From assembly GCA_002350845.1 (NCBI GenBank), contig DEFL01000013.1:24749-88748 (forward strand): DNA of 64,000 nucleotides, written 5' to 3'. The DNA comes from Christensenella sp. UBA2853. GTDB lineage: Bacteria; Bacillota; Clostridia; Christensenellales; Aristaeellaceae. Position numbers and translations under genes: made by a program. The notes below the pieces were generated by a model, which had not been told where the DNA came from, searched no databases, and saw nothing but the letters and a program-made list of their open reading frames with translations. Of the stretch, positions 35,377 to 44,468 are shown one piece after another (the stretch's first letter is position 1; each line of letters begins with the position of its first letter).

Positions 35377-37230
35377 TCACTTCTGATAGTCAAGCAGCAG
35401 CCAGAGGAAGCTTCCGCTTTCCATGCGGATATACTCGGCTGATTTCTCTGTCCCGTCCATCAGATCCGTATAGCGCTCATTCTCATGCATCCAGACAGAC
35501 TGGGTCATATCACTGAAATTGAACAGCGCCAGCAGTTTCTGTCCCTGATAATACCTTCCAATCCCCAGGACATGATCGTTGCCGGTCTCCAGAAGCCACG
35601 TGTCTGCAGCAGCATCAAACACCGGATACTCCCCATAACATTTCTCCAGCGCTTTGATGCCGTCAAATACGGCTTTGATATGACTTCCTTCTTCTGTTCT
35701 CTTCTCCGCGCGCACCCAGTCCATATTTCCGCGGTGCAGATAACGGCTGTCATCCGCCTTCAGGGGATCCTGATGATAGGCTGAATCATTCTCCTGGGCC
35801 ACTTCATCCCCGCTGTACAGCACCGGAACGCCGCTGAGGGTGAACATGAATGCATGCAGCATCAGATCACTTCTGACAGCTTTTTCCATTGCTTTGGGAT
35901 CATCCGCTTCCCGTGCACTCTGTATGCCGCAAAGGGACGCAGTTGTTCCACAGAGTCTTGCATCACCCAGTCTCGGATCATCATTGTAGAGTTCTCCGCG
36001 TGAGGGACTGCCCTTCCATTTTCCGGTAAAGTAGTCATTGAGGTATTTCTTGTGCGGGACTTCCTGCTGTCCAAACTGGGCCAGAAAATCATAGTCCAGG
36101 CCCCAGCCGATGTCATCATGACAGCGCAGGTAGTTGAGGAAGGTGTATTCCCTGGGCAGGGCAAAGACCTGAGCAAGCTGATGCTTTAACAGCCGCACAT
36201 CCTGCGTGGCCACTGTGTGCCAGATGGATGCCATCGTTGTAACGTTGTACAGCATATGGCATTCCGGTTTTTCCACGGTGCCGAAATACGGCACCACCTT
36301 GCTCGGCTCCATCACCACTTCGCCCAGAAGCAGCGTGCCCGGGCAGACGATCTCGCAGACCATCCGCATCATACGGACAAGCGTATGGACCTGAGGCAGG
36401 TTTCTGCATGTTGTTCCAAGGGCTTTCCAGATATACGGCGTTGCGTCCAGACGGATCACGTCAATCCCGTGATTGCACAGGTTCAGCATGCAGTCCGTCA
36501 TATCATTGAAAACCACGGGATTCGCATAATTGAGATCCCACTGATATGGGTAGAAGGTGGTCATGACGATTTTTCCTGCTTCCGGACACCAGGTAAAGTT
36601 GCCGGGCGCAGTGGTCGGGAACACCTGAGGGACTGTCTGCTCATAGGCATTGGGGATATCCCAGGAGTCATAGAAGAAATAGCGGTCCTGATACTCCTTT
36701 TCTCCGGCTCTTGCGCGCTTTGCCCATTCGTGGTCTTCACTCGTATGATTCATCACAAAGTCAAGACAGACGGCAATTCCCCGCTGATGACATTCTTCAG
36801 TCAGTTCCGCGAGGTCCTCCATGGTGCCCAGTTCAGGCTGCACTTTTCGGAAATCACTGACCGCGTATCCTCCGTCGCTGCGTCCCTTGGGGCTTTCCAG
36901 AAGCGGCATGAGATGCAGATAATTGACGCCGCAGGATTCAATATAGGGCAGCTTTTCTCTCACGCCGGCCAGCGTCCCTGCAAACGCATTGACATACACC
37001 AGCATGCCAACCAGCTCGTGCCCTTTGTACCAGGCAGGATGCTTTTCTCTCTGACGATCGATAGCCTTGAGTGATTCAGGACGTTCTTCCCACGCACGAT
37101 ACAGCATACTGACAAAATAATCGTATGCCTGCAGATCATTATGATAGATTTCGCAAAAAAGCCATTTCAGCTCTTCCTCATGTCGTCTGAACCGAACGGC
37201 AAATTCCTTTTTCCACTCGCTGGCATTCAT
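35377..37230 (-). CDS. Amylosucrase-like GH13 enzyme
   Basis: 617 residues, near the ~630 of known amylosucrases. The N-terminal helical domain precedes a GH13 barrel with DGGYAVSDFRKV, nucleophile Asp in IDVIRLDATPYIWK, acid/base Glu in LLLGEVVMEPS and the third Asp in RCHDDIGWG; the C-terminal beta domain ends in SFLWLLLDYQK. The segment following the nucleophile closely matches the amylosucrase pattern (GTTCRNLPQVH). It probably transfers glucose from sucrose to glucans or hydrolyses sucrose. Start chosen at ATG 37230 after GGGAG; upstream codons to 37263 lack one. No signal peptide. Confidence 0.88.
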   Translation of the reverse strand: MNASEWKKEFAVRFRRHEEELKWLFCEIYHNDLQAYDYFVSMLYRAWEERPESLKAIDRQREKHPAWYKGHELVGMLVYVNAFAGTLAGVREKLPYIESCGVNYLHLMPLLESPKGRSDGGYAVSDFRKVQPELGTMEDLAELTEECHQRGIAVCLDFVMNHTSEDHEWAKRARAGEKEYQDRYFFYDSWDIPNAYEQTVPQVFPTTAPGNFTWCPEAGKIVMTTFYPYQWDLNYANPVVFNDMTDCMLNLCNHGIDVIRLDATPYIWKALGTTCRNLPQVHTLVRMMRMVCEIVCPGTLLLGEVVMEPSKVVPYFGTVEKPECHMLYNVTTMASIWHTVATQDVRLLKHQLAQVFALPREYTFLNYLRCHDDIGWGLDYDFLAQFGQQEVPHKKYLNDYFTGKWKGSPSRGELYNDDPRLGDARLCGTTASLCGIQSAREADDPKAMEKAVRSDLMLHAFMFTLSGVPVLYSGDEVAQENDSAYHQDPLKADDSRYLHRGNMDWVRAEKRTEEGSHIKAVFDGIKALEKCYGEYPVFDAAADTWLLETGNDHVLGIGRYYQGQKLLALFNFSDMTQSVWMHENERYTDLMDGTEKSAEYIRMESGSFLWLLLDYQK

Positions 37231-37292
37231 GATCAAAACACTCCCTAATGCTATTGCAGGCATTCACGACCGTCAATGCTTGACTGTGTTTC

Positions 37293-37322
37293 ATTATAGC
37301 ACGCCACGCAAAGCGCATACAA
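37293..37322 (-). promoter_or_regulatory. Promoter of the amylosucrase-like gene
   Basis: Minus-strand TTGTAT (37317-37322) and TATAAT (37293-37298), 18-base spacer, with an extended TGC before the -10. About 65 bases before the start codon. Confidence 0.72.
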
Positions 37323-37443
37323 GCATTACTGCATGTCTCAAGAGAAATTCGCAAGGGCCCTCAGCAGCCTCTGAAATCGGTTTTTGGTTCGACAAATTCA
37401 ACCCATGAGACACAAGTGCATGATGACGCCACCCTATCCCTTG

Positions 37444-37452
37444 TGCTATAAT
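37444..37452 (+). promoter_or_regulatory. Extended -10 promoter of the ParB-HAD gene
   Basis: TGC directly followed by TATAAT (37447-37452). No good -35 is visible, consistent with an extended -10 promoter. About 75 bases before the start codon. Confidence 0.6.
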
Positions 37453-37526
37453 CATTTTATATTGACACCGGAAGAATACCTTCATATGATGAATTTCAGG
37501 AACACAGATTCAGGAGGAATGGATTC

Positions 37527-38402
37527 ATGGGATATGTATCCCCCGCATTCAAAGAAGAAATCACGGATGCAATGAATTGCTATACGCCTTTCACCAAGCC
37601 TGTCAAGTCATCTCTTTTGAGGCGTCTGCTGGTGATTTCCGCACCGGTCACCAGCCTTCATCCCAATCCTGAGGATGAATTCACCGATCCCAATATCGGG
37701 CCCGATGAAGAGATTGTCAACGATTACGCAAAGAAAATCTCTTACAGCAGAAGCATGCTGAATCCGCTGCCCATGAAACCGCTGATTGTTGAAAGGATTT
37801 CAACCGGCGGGTATATGATTCTCAACGGGCATCACCGCTGGCTGGCCGCCAAGCGCCAGGGGGTCAAAAAACTCCCGATCATGATTGTCAATGCGACCCA
37901 TGAAGATGATGTTCTCAACAGAATGAAGGAACTGGAAAACAGCATGTGTGTTTCGTTCGACCTGGATGAAGTGCTGCTCTGCCCGGACGCCTCCGTCCCG
38001 CTCGACCACCTGTCCTTTCCCAGGAACCTTCTGTATAAATGGCCGGTCCGCAAAGATGCCGGTTCTCTGCTCAGTGAGCTGCGCAGACTTGGTTTCGATG
38101 TGTGGGTATATACCGGAAACTACAAAGCGCCCGAATTGATTCAGAAGACGCTCAAAGCCCACGGCGGCATGGCGGACGGTATCATCAGCGGCATGAATCT
38201 GGCAAAATCCAACACCACACTGAAGACTGCTTTCACTCAGAAATACAACACCATTCTTCATGTTGACAGTGAACGCATTCTCTGGGTACATCCTGCCACA
38301 AAAGAGTTTGACAGTCTGGAGCTGTCCAGGGATGCAGACTGGGCCAATGACGCGATCAGCAAAATCCAGAAGAAGCTTTCCGAAGAAAAGTCCAATTCGT
38401 AA
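37527..38402 (+). CDS. ParB/Srx-like domain fused to HAD-like domain
   Basis: 291 residues. Residues ~35-120 form a ParB N-terminal/sulfiredoxin-like fold with the hallmark NGHHRWLAAKRQGVKKLPIM (GxHRxxAA core). Residues ~140-285 are a HAD-like domain: motif I FDLDEVLL (DxDxV), motif II VWVYTGNY, motif IV HVDSER. ParB-fold proteins of this type often bind or hydrolyse nucleotides, and HAD proteins are phosphatases. AGGAGG nine bases before ATG. It is followed 26 bases later by a stand-alone HAD gene. The joint substrate is unknown. Confidence 0.82.
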   Translation: MGYVSPAFKEEITDAMNCYTPFTKPVKSSLLRRLLVISAPVTSLHPNPEDEFTDPNIGPDEEIVNDYAKKISYSRSMLNPLPMKPLIVERISTGGYMILNGHHRWLAAKRQGVKKLPIMIVNATHEDDVLNRMKELENSMCVSFDLDEVLLCPDASVPLDHLSFPRNLLYKWPVRKDAGSLLSELRRLGFDVWVYTGNYKAPELIQKTLKAHGGMADGIISGMNLAKSNTTLKTAFTQKYNTILHVDSERILWVHPATKEFDSLELSRDADWANDAISKIQKKLSEEKSNS

Positions 38403-38428
38403 ATTATATCAAACAGAGGTGGTTGTCC

Positions 38429-38950
38429 ATGCCGGGAAAAAAGCTGCCGCCCGAAAGGAAGATGCGCATTTCCTTTGATCTGGATGAAGTACTCTTTGTT
38501 TCTCCTTTGAATCACAAGACTGAGCCTCCACTCAGGTTTCCTCTGAACAGAATCTATAAGGAGAGGCTCCGCCTCGGCACGCCCAAGCTGATTCATGATC
38601 TGCAAAAACTGGATTATGAAGTCTGGGTCTATACGTCTTCCTTCCGAACCGAGTCATATATCAAAGGCCTGTTCAGGCACTATGGAGTCAAGTTTGACGG
38701 CATTATAAATGCGCAGCGGCACCTTGCAGAGGTGCAGGGACACAGAAAAGACAGCATGCCCCAGAAAGTTCCGACCCATTACAGGATTTCACTGCATGTC
38801 GATGATGAATCCGTGGTCGTGACCTATGGCAAAATTTATGGCTTCGATGTGTATCAGCTCGATGCACAGGACGATGACTGGGCGGAAAAAATCATTGAGC
38901 GCGCAAAGCAAGTCAGGGAAAAACAGGAACTGAAGGGTGCCCTCAGTTGA
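38429..38950 (+). CDS. HAD-like hydrolase paralogous to the upstream HAD domain
   Basis: 173 residues. Motif I ISFDLDEVLFV (DxDxV), motif II VWVYTSSFR, motif IV HVDDES. It matches the C-terminal half of the preceding protein in layout (DLDEV, then VWVYT about 70 residues on, then HVD, then DDDWA near the C-terminus), so the two arose by duplication. Start chosen at ATG 38429 after AGAGGTGG; a TTG two codons earlier is possible. A strong terminator follows, so this pair is the whole unit. Confidence 0.82.
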   Translation: MPGKKLPPERKMRISFDLDEVLFVSPLNHKTEPPLRFPLNRIYKERLRLGTPKLIHDLQKLDYEVWVYTSSFRTESYIKGLFRHYGVKFDGIINAQRHLAEVQGHRKDSMPQKVPTHYRISLHVDDESVVVTYGKIYGFDVYQLDAQDDDWAEKIIERAKQVREKQELKGALS

Positions 38951-38983
38951 GGCTCGCCTCCCTGTACTGTTGAATTCGAAATC

Positions 38984-39037
38984 AACAGGTTTTCTCCGAA
39001 TCATCCACCTCCGGGGAAAACCTGTTTTCTTTTTTCC
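38984..39037 (+). terminator. Terminator of the ParB-HAD / HAD unit
   Basis: Perfect 11-base stem AACAGGTTTTC (38984-38994) / GAAAACCTGTT (39016-39026), followed by a run of T residues to 39036. Confidence 0.85.
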
Positions 39038-39079
39038 TTGGCCCAGTCCCGCATGCGGGAACGCTGCTTTTTCTGTGCC

Positions 39080-39109
39080 TTGTCACGATGCAGAAAACCA
39101 TGCTACAAT
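39080..39109 (+). promoter_or_regulatory. Promoter of the C69 dipeptidase gene
   Basis: TTGTCA (39080-39085), 18-base spacer ending in TGC, TACAAT (39104-39109). About 60 bases before the start. Confidence 0.75.
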
Positions 39110-39169
39110 GCTCTGGATCACATTTCCCGAACGATAAACCGAGGCACACCGCCTGAAGGAGGAACTCAG

Positions 39170-40633
39170 ATGCCCTGTACCACTGTGCTGGTCGGCAAGA
39201 ACGCCACCAATGACCATTCCACCATGATTGCCCGCACGGATGACGGCTTCTTTGATGTCAAAAAACTGATCGTCGTTGAACCGAAAGATCAGCCACGCAA
39301 ATATAAAAGTGTTCTTTCCCACGTAGAAATAGAACTCCCCGATCATCCCATGCGCTACACTTCCTGTCCGAGCGTTGACAAAAAAAGCGGGATCTGGGCT
39401 GCAACCGGTATCAATGAAGCGCAGGTCGGCATGACCGCAACGGAAACCATCACCTCCAACCCCCGGGTGCTCTCCGCAGACCCGCTTGTTGAATACAGGA
39501 AAGCAGAGAAGCGCGGCGAGAAAGACACGATCGGCGGCATTGGAGAAGAAGACATTGTCGTTCTTGTCCTTCCCTATATCCGCACTGCACGGGAAGGTGT
39601 TCTCCGTCTGGCCCAGCTGCTGGAGACCTACGGCACGTATGAATCCAACGGCATCGCCTTCAACGATGAAGATGAAGTCTGGTGGATGGAAACCATTGGC
39701 GGACATCACTGGATGGCGCGCAGAGTGCCGGATGACTGCTGTGTGATCGCACCGAATCAGTTCGGCATGGACAGTTTTGACATGGAGGATGCTTTCACAG
39801 AGCAGAAGGCCCATCTGTGCTCGAAGGACCTGAAAGACTTCATTCGGGACAACCATCTCGACCTCAATCAGAGCGGCCGCATGAATCCCCGGGATATTTT
39901 CGGTTCACACACGGATATGGATCACATCTACAATACGCCGCGCGCCTGGTTTATGGGAAGGTACCTCACACCGACCACCCATACATGGGACGGCCCGAAC
40001 GCCGAATTCACGCCCGAATCCGACCGGATTCCCTGGGCGCTTGTTCCGGAACGCAAACTGGCTGTTGAAGATGTGCGCTATCTGCTTTCCGGACATTTCC
40101 AGGGTACGCCGTATAATCCGTACACTTCTCAGGATACCGGCAAACGTGGAATGTACCGTTCCATCGGCATTAACCGCACCGGTGTCACCTCAATCTGTCA
40201 GATCCGCAGCCATGTGCCTGAGGCTATCCGTGGTATTGAATGGATCTGCTTCGGATCCACTGCATTCAGCTCCATGCTCCCGGTTTATCCCAATGTTCCT
40301 TCCATGCCTGCTTACCTGAGCCGCGTCACGCTGGATATGTCCACGGAAAACTTCTACTGGTCCAGCCGTCTCATTGATACGCTGGTCGATCACGACTATG
40401 CCAGCTGCATCCAGCTGGTGAACCGCTATCATAACGCCATGTTCACAGAAGGACGGAAACTGGTTCGGGAATATGATGCGCGCTACACAGACAGCGGGGA
40501 TCTTTCCGTTCTCCAGAAGGCCAATGATGCGCTCTGTGCCATGGCCAAGAAAGAAACGGTCTCTGTCATGAACAAGCTCATGCTGGAATCCAGCAAGCAT
40601 ATGAAAAACGGCTTTAATCTGGCAGACAACTGA
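39170..40633 (+). CDS. C69-family dipeptidase (PepD-like)
   Basis: 487 residues. It begins MPCTTVLVGKNATND; Cys3 would be the N-terminal nucleophile after removal of the first residues, and STMIARTDDG is the conserved block that follows. The body carries WWMETIGGHHW and the C-terminal helical region usual for this Ntn-hydrolase family. It cleaves dipeptides in the cytoplasm. GGAGG lies seven bases before the ATG, and the start is confirmed by the need for Cys at position 3. The longer frame to 39038 runs through the promoter and is rejected. The DUF3237 gene follows 27 bases later. Confidence 0.93.
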   Translation: MPCTTVLVGKNATNDHSTMIARTDDGFFDVKKLIVVEPKDQPRKYKSVLSHVEIELPDHPMRYTSCPSVDKKSGIWAATGINEAQVGMTATETITSNPRVLSADPLVEYRKAEKRGEKDTIGGIGEEDIVVLVLPYIRTAREGVLRLAQLLETYGTYESNGIAFNDEDEVWWMETIGGHHWMARRVPDDCCVIAPNQFGMDSFDMEDAFTEQKAHLCSKDLKDFIRDNHLDLNQSGRMNPRDIFGSHTDMDHIYNTPRAWFMGRYLTPTTHTWDGPNAEFTPESDRIPWALVPERKLAVEDVRYLLSGHFQGTPYNPYTSQDTGKRGMYRSIGINRTGVTSICQIRSHVPEAIRGIEWICFGSTAFSSMLPVYPNVPSMPAYLSRVTLDMSTENFYWSSRLIDTLVDHDYASCIQLVNRYHNAMFTEGRKLVREYDARYTDSGDLSVLQKANDALCAMAKKETVSVMNKLMLESSKHMKNGFNLADN

Positions 40634-40660
40634 TCAGGCTGACCGTTGGAGGAAAACTGC

Positions 40661-41053
40661 ATGCATATTCTGGATCTTGCCATTGAGGTGACCGGTGTTC
40701 AGGAAGTCCGGTCCACGCGCGGTACTGCCCGCATGATTCTCTTCGGCGGGACCTGCTCCGGCGAATACTTTCAGGGTGTGATTGAGCCCGGCGGCGTCGA
40801 TACACAGTTTCTGAACAGCGACGGAAGTGGAACACTTTCCGCCCGCTATACGCTGAGTGGAACAGCCTGCGATGGAACAAGCGCGCGACTCTTTATTGAA
40901 AACAATGCCCGCATGGGTGAGGAAACCCATCCCCGCATCTTCACCGACAGTCCCTGCCTCGCCTTTCTCGAAACGGCAAAGCTTGTCGGACATATCCATT
41001 CCGAAAATGGTCATCTGCGCATCACCATCGATACGCTCGACGATGCACCCTGA
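40661..41053 (+). CDS. DUF3237-like protein
   Basis: 130 residues. A compact beta-rich protein with FGGTCSGEYFQG, a GTLSARYTLSG strand and FIENNARM, in the order seen in DUF3237 proteins, whose function is unknown. No signal peptide. Start at ATG 40661, eight bases after GGAGG that overlaps a TTG of a longer frame. It is probably co-transcribed with the dipeptidase and is followed by a terminator. Confidence 0.72.
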   Translation: MHILDLAIEVTGVQEVRSTRGTARMILFGGTCSGEYFQGVIEPGGVDTQFLNSDGSGTLSARYTLSGTACDGTSARLFIENNARMGEETHPRIFTDSPCLAFLETAKLVGHIHSENGHLRITIDTLDDAP

Positions 41054-41075
41054 ATGCACTGCCGAATAAAAGCGC

Positions 41076-41120
41076 AACAGGCACAGCCCTGCAATCCGAT
41101 GCATGGCCGTGCCTGTTTTC
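41076..41120 (+). terminator. Terminator of the C69 / DUF3237 unit
   Basis: Stem AACAGGCACAGCC (41076-41088) / GGCCGTGCCTGTT (41105-41117) with one mismatch, then TTTTC. Confidence 0.78.
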
Positions 41121-41158
41121 TGATTCGTTTGCCGCCTTTTTTGCGTATGCTGAGATTC

Positions 41159-41187
41159 TGTACAAACACACCCTGAGTGTGTATACT
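41159..41187 (+). promoter_or_regulatory. EamA promoter with palindromic spacer
   Basis: TGTACA (41159-41164), 17-base spacer, TATACT (41182-41187). The spacer contains ACACAC-CCTGA-GTGTGT (41166-41182), a 6-base inverted repeat well placed for a repressor or activator. Confidence 0.55.
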
Positions 41188-41237
41188 GTCGATATTTCCG
41201 CTTCGGATGATCACTATTATGGCAGGAGAAAACCGGC

Positions 41238-42131
41238 ATGGGATATGTCTATCTGATGATGGTGGCGCTGTTCTTCAGTTTCGGCGGCACCTGTGTCAAA
41301 ATGATCAAACCGTACTTTGATCCGTCCATGATTACGTTTATGCGCTTTTTTGTAGGCGTACTCTGGCTGCTTCTGCTGAAAGCTGTAAAGCATCAGTCTT
41401 TCCGCTCGGATTTTCGTGCATCCCTGCGTTCTCACTGGAAATGGCTGATCTTTGGCGCACTCTCCAAATTCGCGTCCTATATGGCTGAAAATACAGCGCT
41501 GTCCATTGGGGTATCCTATGGCAATATTCTGGTTCAGCCGGTGCAGATGATCCTGATGACAGTCCTGGGGGCAACCGTGCTGCACGAAGCCATGAACCGG
41601 TATAAATGGTCCGGGGTTGTGCTCTGTGTCTCCGGCATTCTTCTGATCTCATGGAATGGCTTGTCGCTTGACGCTTTTCTTGGACAGAATCTCGCATTAA
41701 CCCTTTTATATGTTCTAGCAGGCATCGGCGCAGGGCTGTTCATTTTTGCCCAGAAGAAAGTGGCTGACCATTTTGACATTCTCGACAGCAATCTGTGCAT
41801 GTTTGCCATGGCCGCCGCAGTGTCTTTTCTTGTTCCCGTCTCGCAGAGCAGTGTCATTCCTTCTGCCATGCCCGATGTTCGCTGCTTCATTGCCATTCTC
41901 TTCTTCGGATTCGTCACCGGGATTGGTTTCTATCTGAACGCGAAAGCCATTCCCCTGGTCTCATTCCAGATGGTGGCTCTTCTGCAGAGTACCATGGTCT
42001 TTTTCTCTCTGGCCTGGGGTATCCTCTTCTTCCATGAATCCATCACCGGATGGATCATCGCCGGTACGCTGATGTTCGTGCTTGGCATTTTCCTCATACA
42101 GCACCGCCCGGGAAAACAGCCATCCGCATGA
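41238..42131 (+). CDS. EamA-family (DMT) membrane transporter
   Basis: 297 residues, ten predicted helices in two EamA repeats (first FGGTCVKMIKPYFDPSMITF, second starting near VLAGIGAGLFIFAQKKVAD). The second repeat includes the typical TMVFFSLAWGILFFHESIT. Members move metabolites or drugs across the inner membrane; the substrate here cannot be inferred. GGAG nine bases before ATG. Single-gene unit with its own promoter and a long terminator hairpin. Confidence 0.92.
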   Translation: MGYVYLMMVALFFSFGGTCVKMIKPYFDPSMITFMRFFVGVLWLLLLKAVKHQSFRSDFRASLRSHWKWLIFGALSKFASYMAENTALSIGVSYGNILVQPVQMILMTVLGATVLHEAMNRYKWSGVVLCVSGILLISWNGLSLDAFLGQNLALTLLYVLAGIGAGLFIFAQKKVADHFDILDSNLCMFAMAAAVSFLVPVSQSSVIPSAMPDVRCFIAILFFGFVTGIGFYLNAKAIPLVSFQMVALLQSTMVFFSLAWGILFFHESITGWIIAGTLMFVLGIFLIQHRPGKQPSA

Positions 42132-42183
42132 CGTTGCATTCCGCCCAATACGGTTCTTCCAGAAAAAAGTACCGGAAACTGAT

Positions 42184-42239
42184 ATGCTCCCCTCAAGCGT
42201 GACAGCAAAGAACAGCTGTCGCATGAGGGGAGCATTTTG
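42184..42239. terminator. Long hairpin terminator between EamA and DUF89 genes
   Basis: Perfect 12-base outer stem ATGCTCCCCTCA (42184-42195) / TGAGGGGAGCAT (42224-42235) extended inward by GACAGC/GCTGTC, then TTTTGG. The stem totals about 20 paired bases and can serve both converging genes. Confidence 0.8.
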
Positions 42240-42264
42240 GTATGCGCAGGATTGTCCTGCGTTT

Positions 42265-43149
42265 TTACTGTACGGAACTGTCTGCGCTGATTTCGCGTGT
42301 CAGAATTCCCGTCAGCTGCCTGACGCCGAACCGTTCCATAAAGAAGCTGCATTTACACATGAAAATGTAGAAAAGATTCAGGCCGCAACCGCTGAGTCCT
42401 TCATAGTTGCCCTGTCCCTTCGCAATGAGCAGGTCTGCATTTTTCACTTCTTCCATGGCTTCCGCTGAAAACCGTTCCAGAACAGCACCCGGAATATCAT
42501 TCCCGCTGCCGAGTACCTGCTGGGCAGCTTCACCCAGCCGAACCTGCGCCGCATCCTCCATGGTTGCGTCATTGGCGACCGGTGCGCCGCGGACAATGGC
42601 CGTCAGCTGCATCTCCGGGTTCAGTTTGCGGAGCGTATCCATCAGCAGTTTGTCTGTCACAATTTCGCCGCAGTTGTCTGTGATATACACAATGCGGTGC
42701 GCCCTGCTGATTTCCATCCTGAACTGTTCGAGCATTTCGGTCGAAACCGGAATCCTGTGTGCCTCCATGATCAGGTCACGCAGTTTCCCTTCATCCACAT
42801 GGTCCAGAGCAACAAAGTCGATGAAATTCCCCGTCATCGCAAGCTGCACCGCCATCTCAAGCGGATCATCCGCCGTGCGCACCCGTTCCTGCATGTCATC
42901 CCACAGTTCCATCATCAATGCATTAAAATGCGCCTTGATGGCGGTAAAATCCTTTTCCGGTCCAAACAGTCTTCGGTAGACAGCACTGATCCGCGAAGCA
43001 GTTTCCGGTGAACTGGTCTCCCCGCTTTGATTGACAAGCTGCAGGACGGATGACTGATACTCTCTGATTCGTTCTTCCGGTGCATCTGCAGGATAAGCAT
43101 TCAGCTTTCTGTCCAGCTGGCACTTCCTGCATCCGTCATTCATTTTCAT
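42265..43149 (-). CDS. DUF89-family metal-dependent phosphatase (damage-control type)
   Basis: 294 residues. The N-terminal CRKC pair and the DUF89 core are visible: GNFIDFVALDH, YITDNCGEIVTDKLL (Asp/Asn metal site) and LIAKGQGNYEGLSG. DUF89 proteins hydrolyse phosphorylated metabolites that form by error. Start chosen at ATG 43149, eight bases after GGAG; a longer frame to 43263 overlaps the promoter. Single-gene unit. Confidence 0.88.
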   Translation of the reverse strand: MKMNDGCRKCQLDRKLNAYPADAPEERIREYQSSVLQLVNQSGETSSPETASRISAVYRRLFGPEKDFTAIKAHFNALMMELWDDMQERVRTADDPLEMAVQLAMTGNFIDFVALDHVDEGKLRDLIMEAHRIPVSTEMLEQFRMEISRAHRIVYITDNCGEIVTDKLLMDTLRKLNPEMQLTAIVRGAPVANDATMEDAAQVRLGEAAQQVLGSGNDIPGAVLERFSAEAMEEVKNADLLIAKGQGNYEGLSGCGLNLFYIFMCKCSFFMERFGVRQLTGILTREISADSSVQ

Positions 43150-43220
43150 TCTGACTGCTCCAAATACTCTTTCTTTCCGCTCCCCCCATCCCCATGAAGA
43201 GAACAGGGAAGTGCAAAGCG

Positions 43221-43249
43221 AGTATATCATGTCCGACAGACATGAACAA
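43221..43249 (-). promoter_or_regulatory. DUF89 promoter with palindromic spacer
   Basis: Minus-strand TTGTTC (43244-43249), 17-base spacer, TATACT (43221-43226) with TGA before it. The spacer holds CATGTC-CGACA-GACATG-type inverted repeat (43228-43233 / 43239-43244), a candidate operator. The remainder of the 43150-43464 gap shows only a weak rightward promoter for degV-like gene. Confidence 0.55.
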
Positions 43250-43464
43250 CGTGTTTTTCCCATATTCTATATCACGATTCTGGTCCAATCACAATTTCTT
43301 TTCTGTTCATAAAAGGATTTATCCAGGCAATCTCGAATTGGTTAAGCTTTGGTTGTCATTATCCTGTCCTTATGGGGTCACAGACTGATCTGAAAGCCTC
43401 TTGAACAGGATGCGCTCCCTTTGCTCGGGAGCCAACATTTTATTGTGATCGGAGTAATATCAGT

Positions 43465-44328
43465 ATGGCGTTCGCTGTATTTGCAGATGGCAGTGCCAAT
43501 CTGCCCAACGACCTGCTCGACGGCATTCATCTGCTTCCCTGTGAATATACCATGGATGGTCTTCCTGAAACCTATAACGGATCCATCGACACGTTTGACT
43601 GTCATGCGTATTATGATCAGCTGCGCAACGGACATGAGGCAAAGACCAGCCTGATCAATCCTGAGGTGTTTTTCTCCCATTTCAGCACAGTCCTCGAGAA
43701 GGATCTGGACATCATCTATATCTCGATGAGTTCCGGAATCAGCGGCACCTATCAGGCGGCATGCTCCGTTGCCCGGGAACTCATGGAATCCCATCCCGGC
43801 CGGTTTATTCATATTGTGGACTCCTTCGGCTGCGGGTTTGGCAACGGCATTCTCGCCATAGAGGCCGCAAAACTGTCTTCCCAGGATGTCGATGTCCATG
43901 AGGCAGCTGCGCTTCTGGACGCTGAGGTTCCGCATGTCTGCCAGTATTTCACGGTCGACAACATCAACCACCTCAAGCGTACAGGACGTGTCAGCGGAAT
44001 TACCGCCGCCATTGCCACCGTCCTCAACATCAAGCCGATTCTTTACGGTGACAGTACGGGGCACATCATTTCCTGCGCAACTGTCAGGGGCAGAAAAAAG
44101 TCCATTGAAGCTCTCGCTCAGAAGTATGCTGAAAAACACGCTGCGGAAGAGAACCCTTCGGTGTTTATCTTCCACGGTGACTGCCCGGATGATGCACAGA
44201 TGCTTGCCCGCCTTGTGCAGGCGATCTCACCGAATGCCTCCATCCGCATCTGTCAGCATGAGCCTTTTTCCGGTGCTCATGTCGGTCCCGGAATGCTTGG
44301 TCTCTTCTTCCGTGGAACCTCCAGATAA
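43465..44328 (+). CDS. DegV-family fatty-acid-binding protein
   Basis: 287 residues. Family hallmarks: N-terminal FADGSANLPNDLL, KTSLINPEVF, ISMSSGISGTYQAA, VDSFGCGFGNG and the C-terminal SEPFSGAHVGPGMLG-like block. DegV/FakB proteins bind fatty acids and present them to a kinase; no fakA-type gene lies next to it. GGAG ten bases before ATG. The usual N-terminal KIVTDSTSDL is shortened to FAVFADGSANL. Single-gene unit with a terminator. Confidence 0.92.
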   Translation: MAFAVFADGSANLPNDLLDGIHLLPCEYTMDGLPETYNGSIDTFDCHAYYDQLRNGHEAKTSLINPEVFFSHFSTVLEKDLDIIYISMSSGISGTYQAACSVARELMESHPGRFIHIVDSFGCGFGNGILAIEAAKLSSQDVDVHEAAALLDAEVPHVCQYFTVDNINHLKRTGRVSGITAAIATVLNIKPILYGDSTGHIISCATVRGRKKSIEALAQKYAEKHAAEENPSVFIFHGDCPDDAQMLARLVQAISPNASIRICQHEPFSGAHVGPGMLGLFFRGTSR

Positions 44329-44368
44329 CCTGCCTGCGGCAGCCAGGCTCTGTTTCTACCAAAAGAAA

Positions 44369-44416
44369 AAAGGCGTATCCTTCGTCCTCGGATGAAAGAT
44401 CCGCCTTTCTTTATGC
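44369..44416. terminator. Terminator after the DegV gene
   Basis: Interrupted stem AAGGCG-ATC-TTC / GAA-GAT-CCGCCTT (44369-44407) preceded by an A run and followed by TCTTTAT, so usable from both sides. Confidence 0.65.
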
Positions 44417-44468
44417 CTGCAGTATGTCAAACCCGCTCAGTTTTTTTCACCCCTGCATGCAGTGATGC

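Noticed and set aside
36217..37074. 285-codon frame antisense to the amylosucrase-like gene
   Set aside because: Shadow of a strongly supported enzyme; no start signal.
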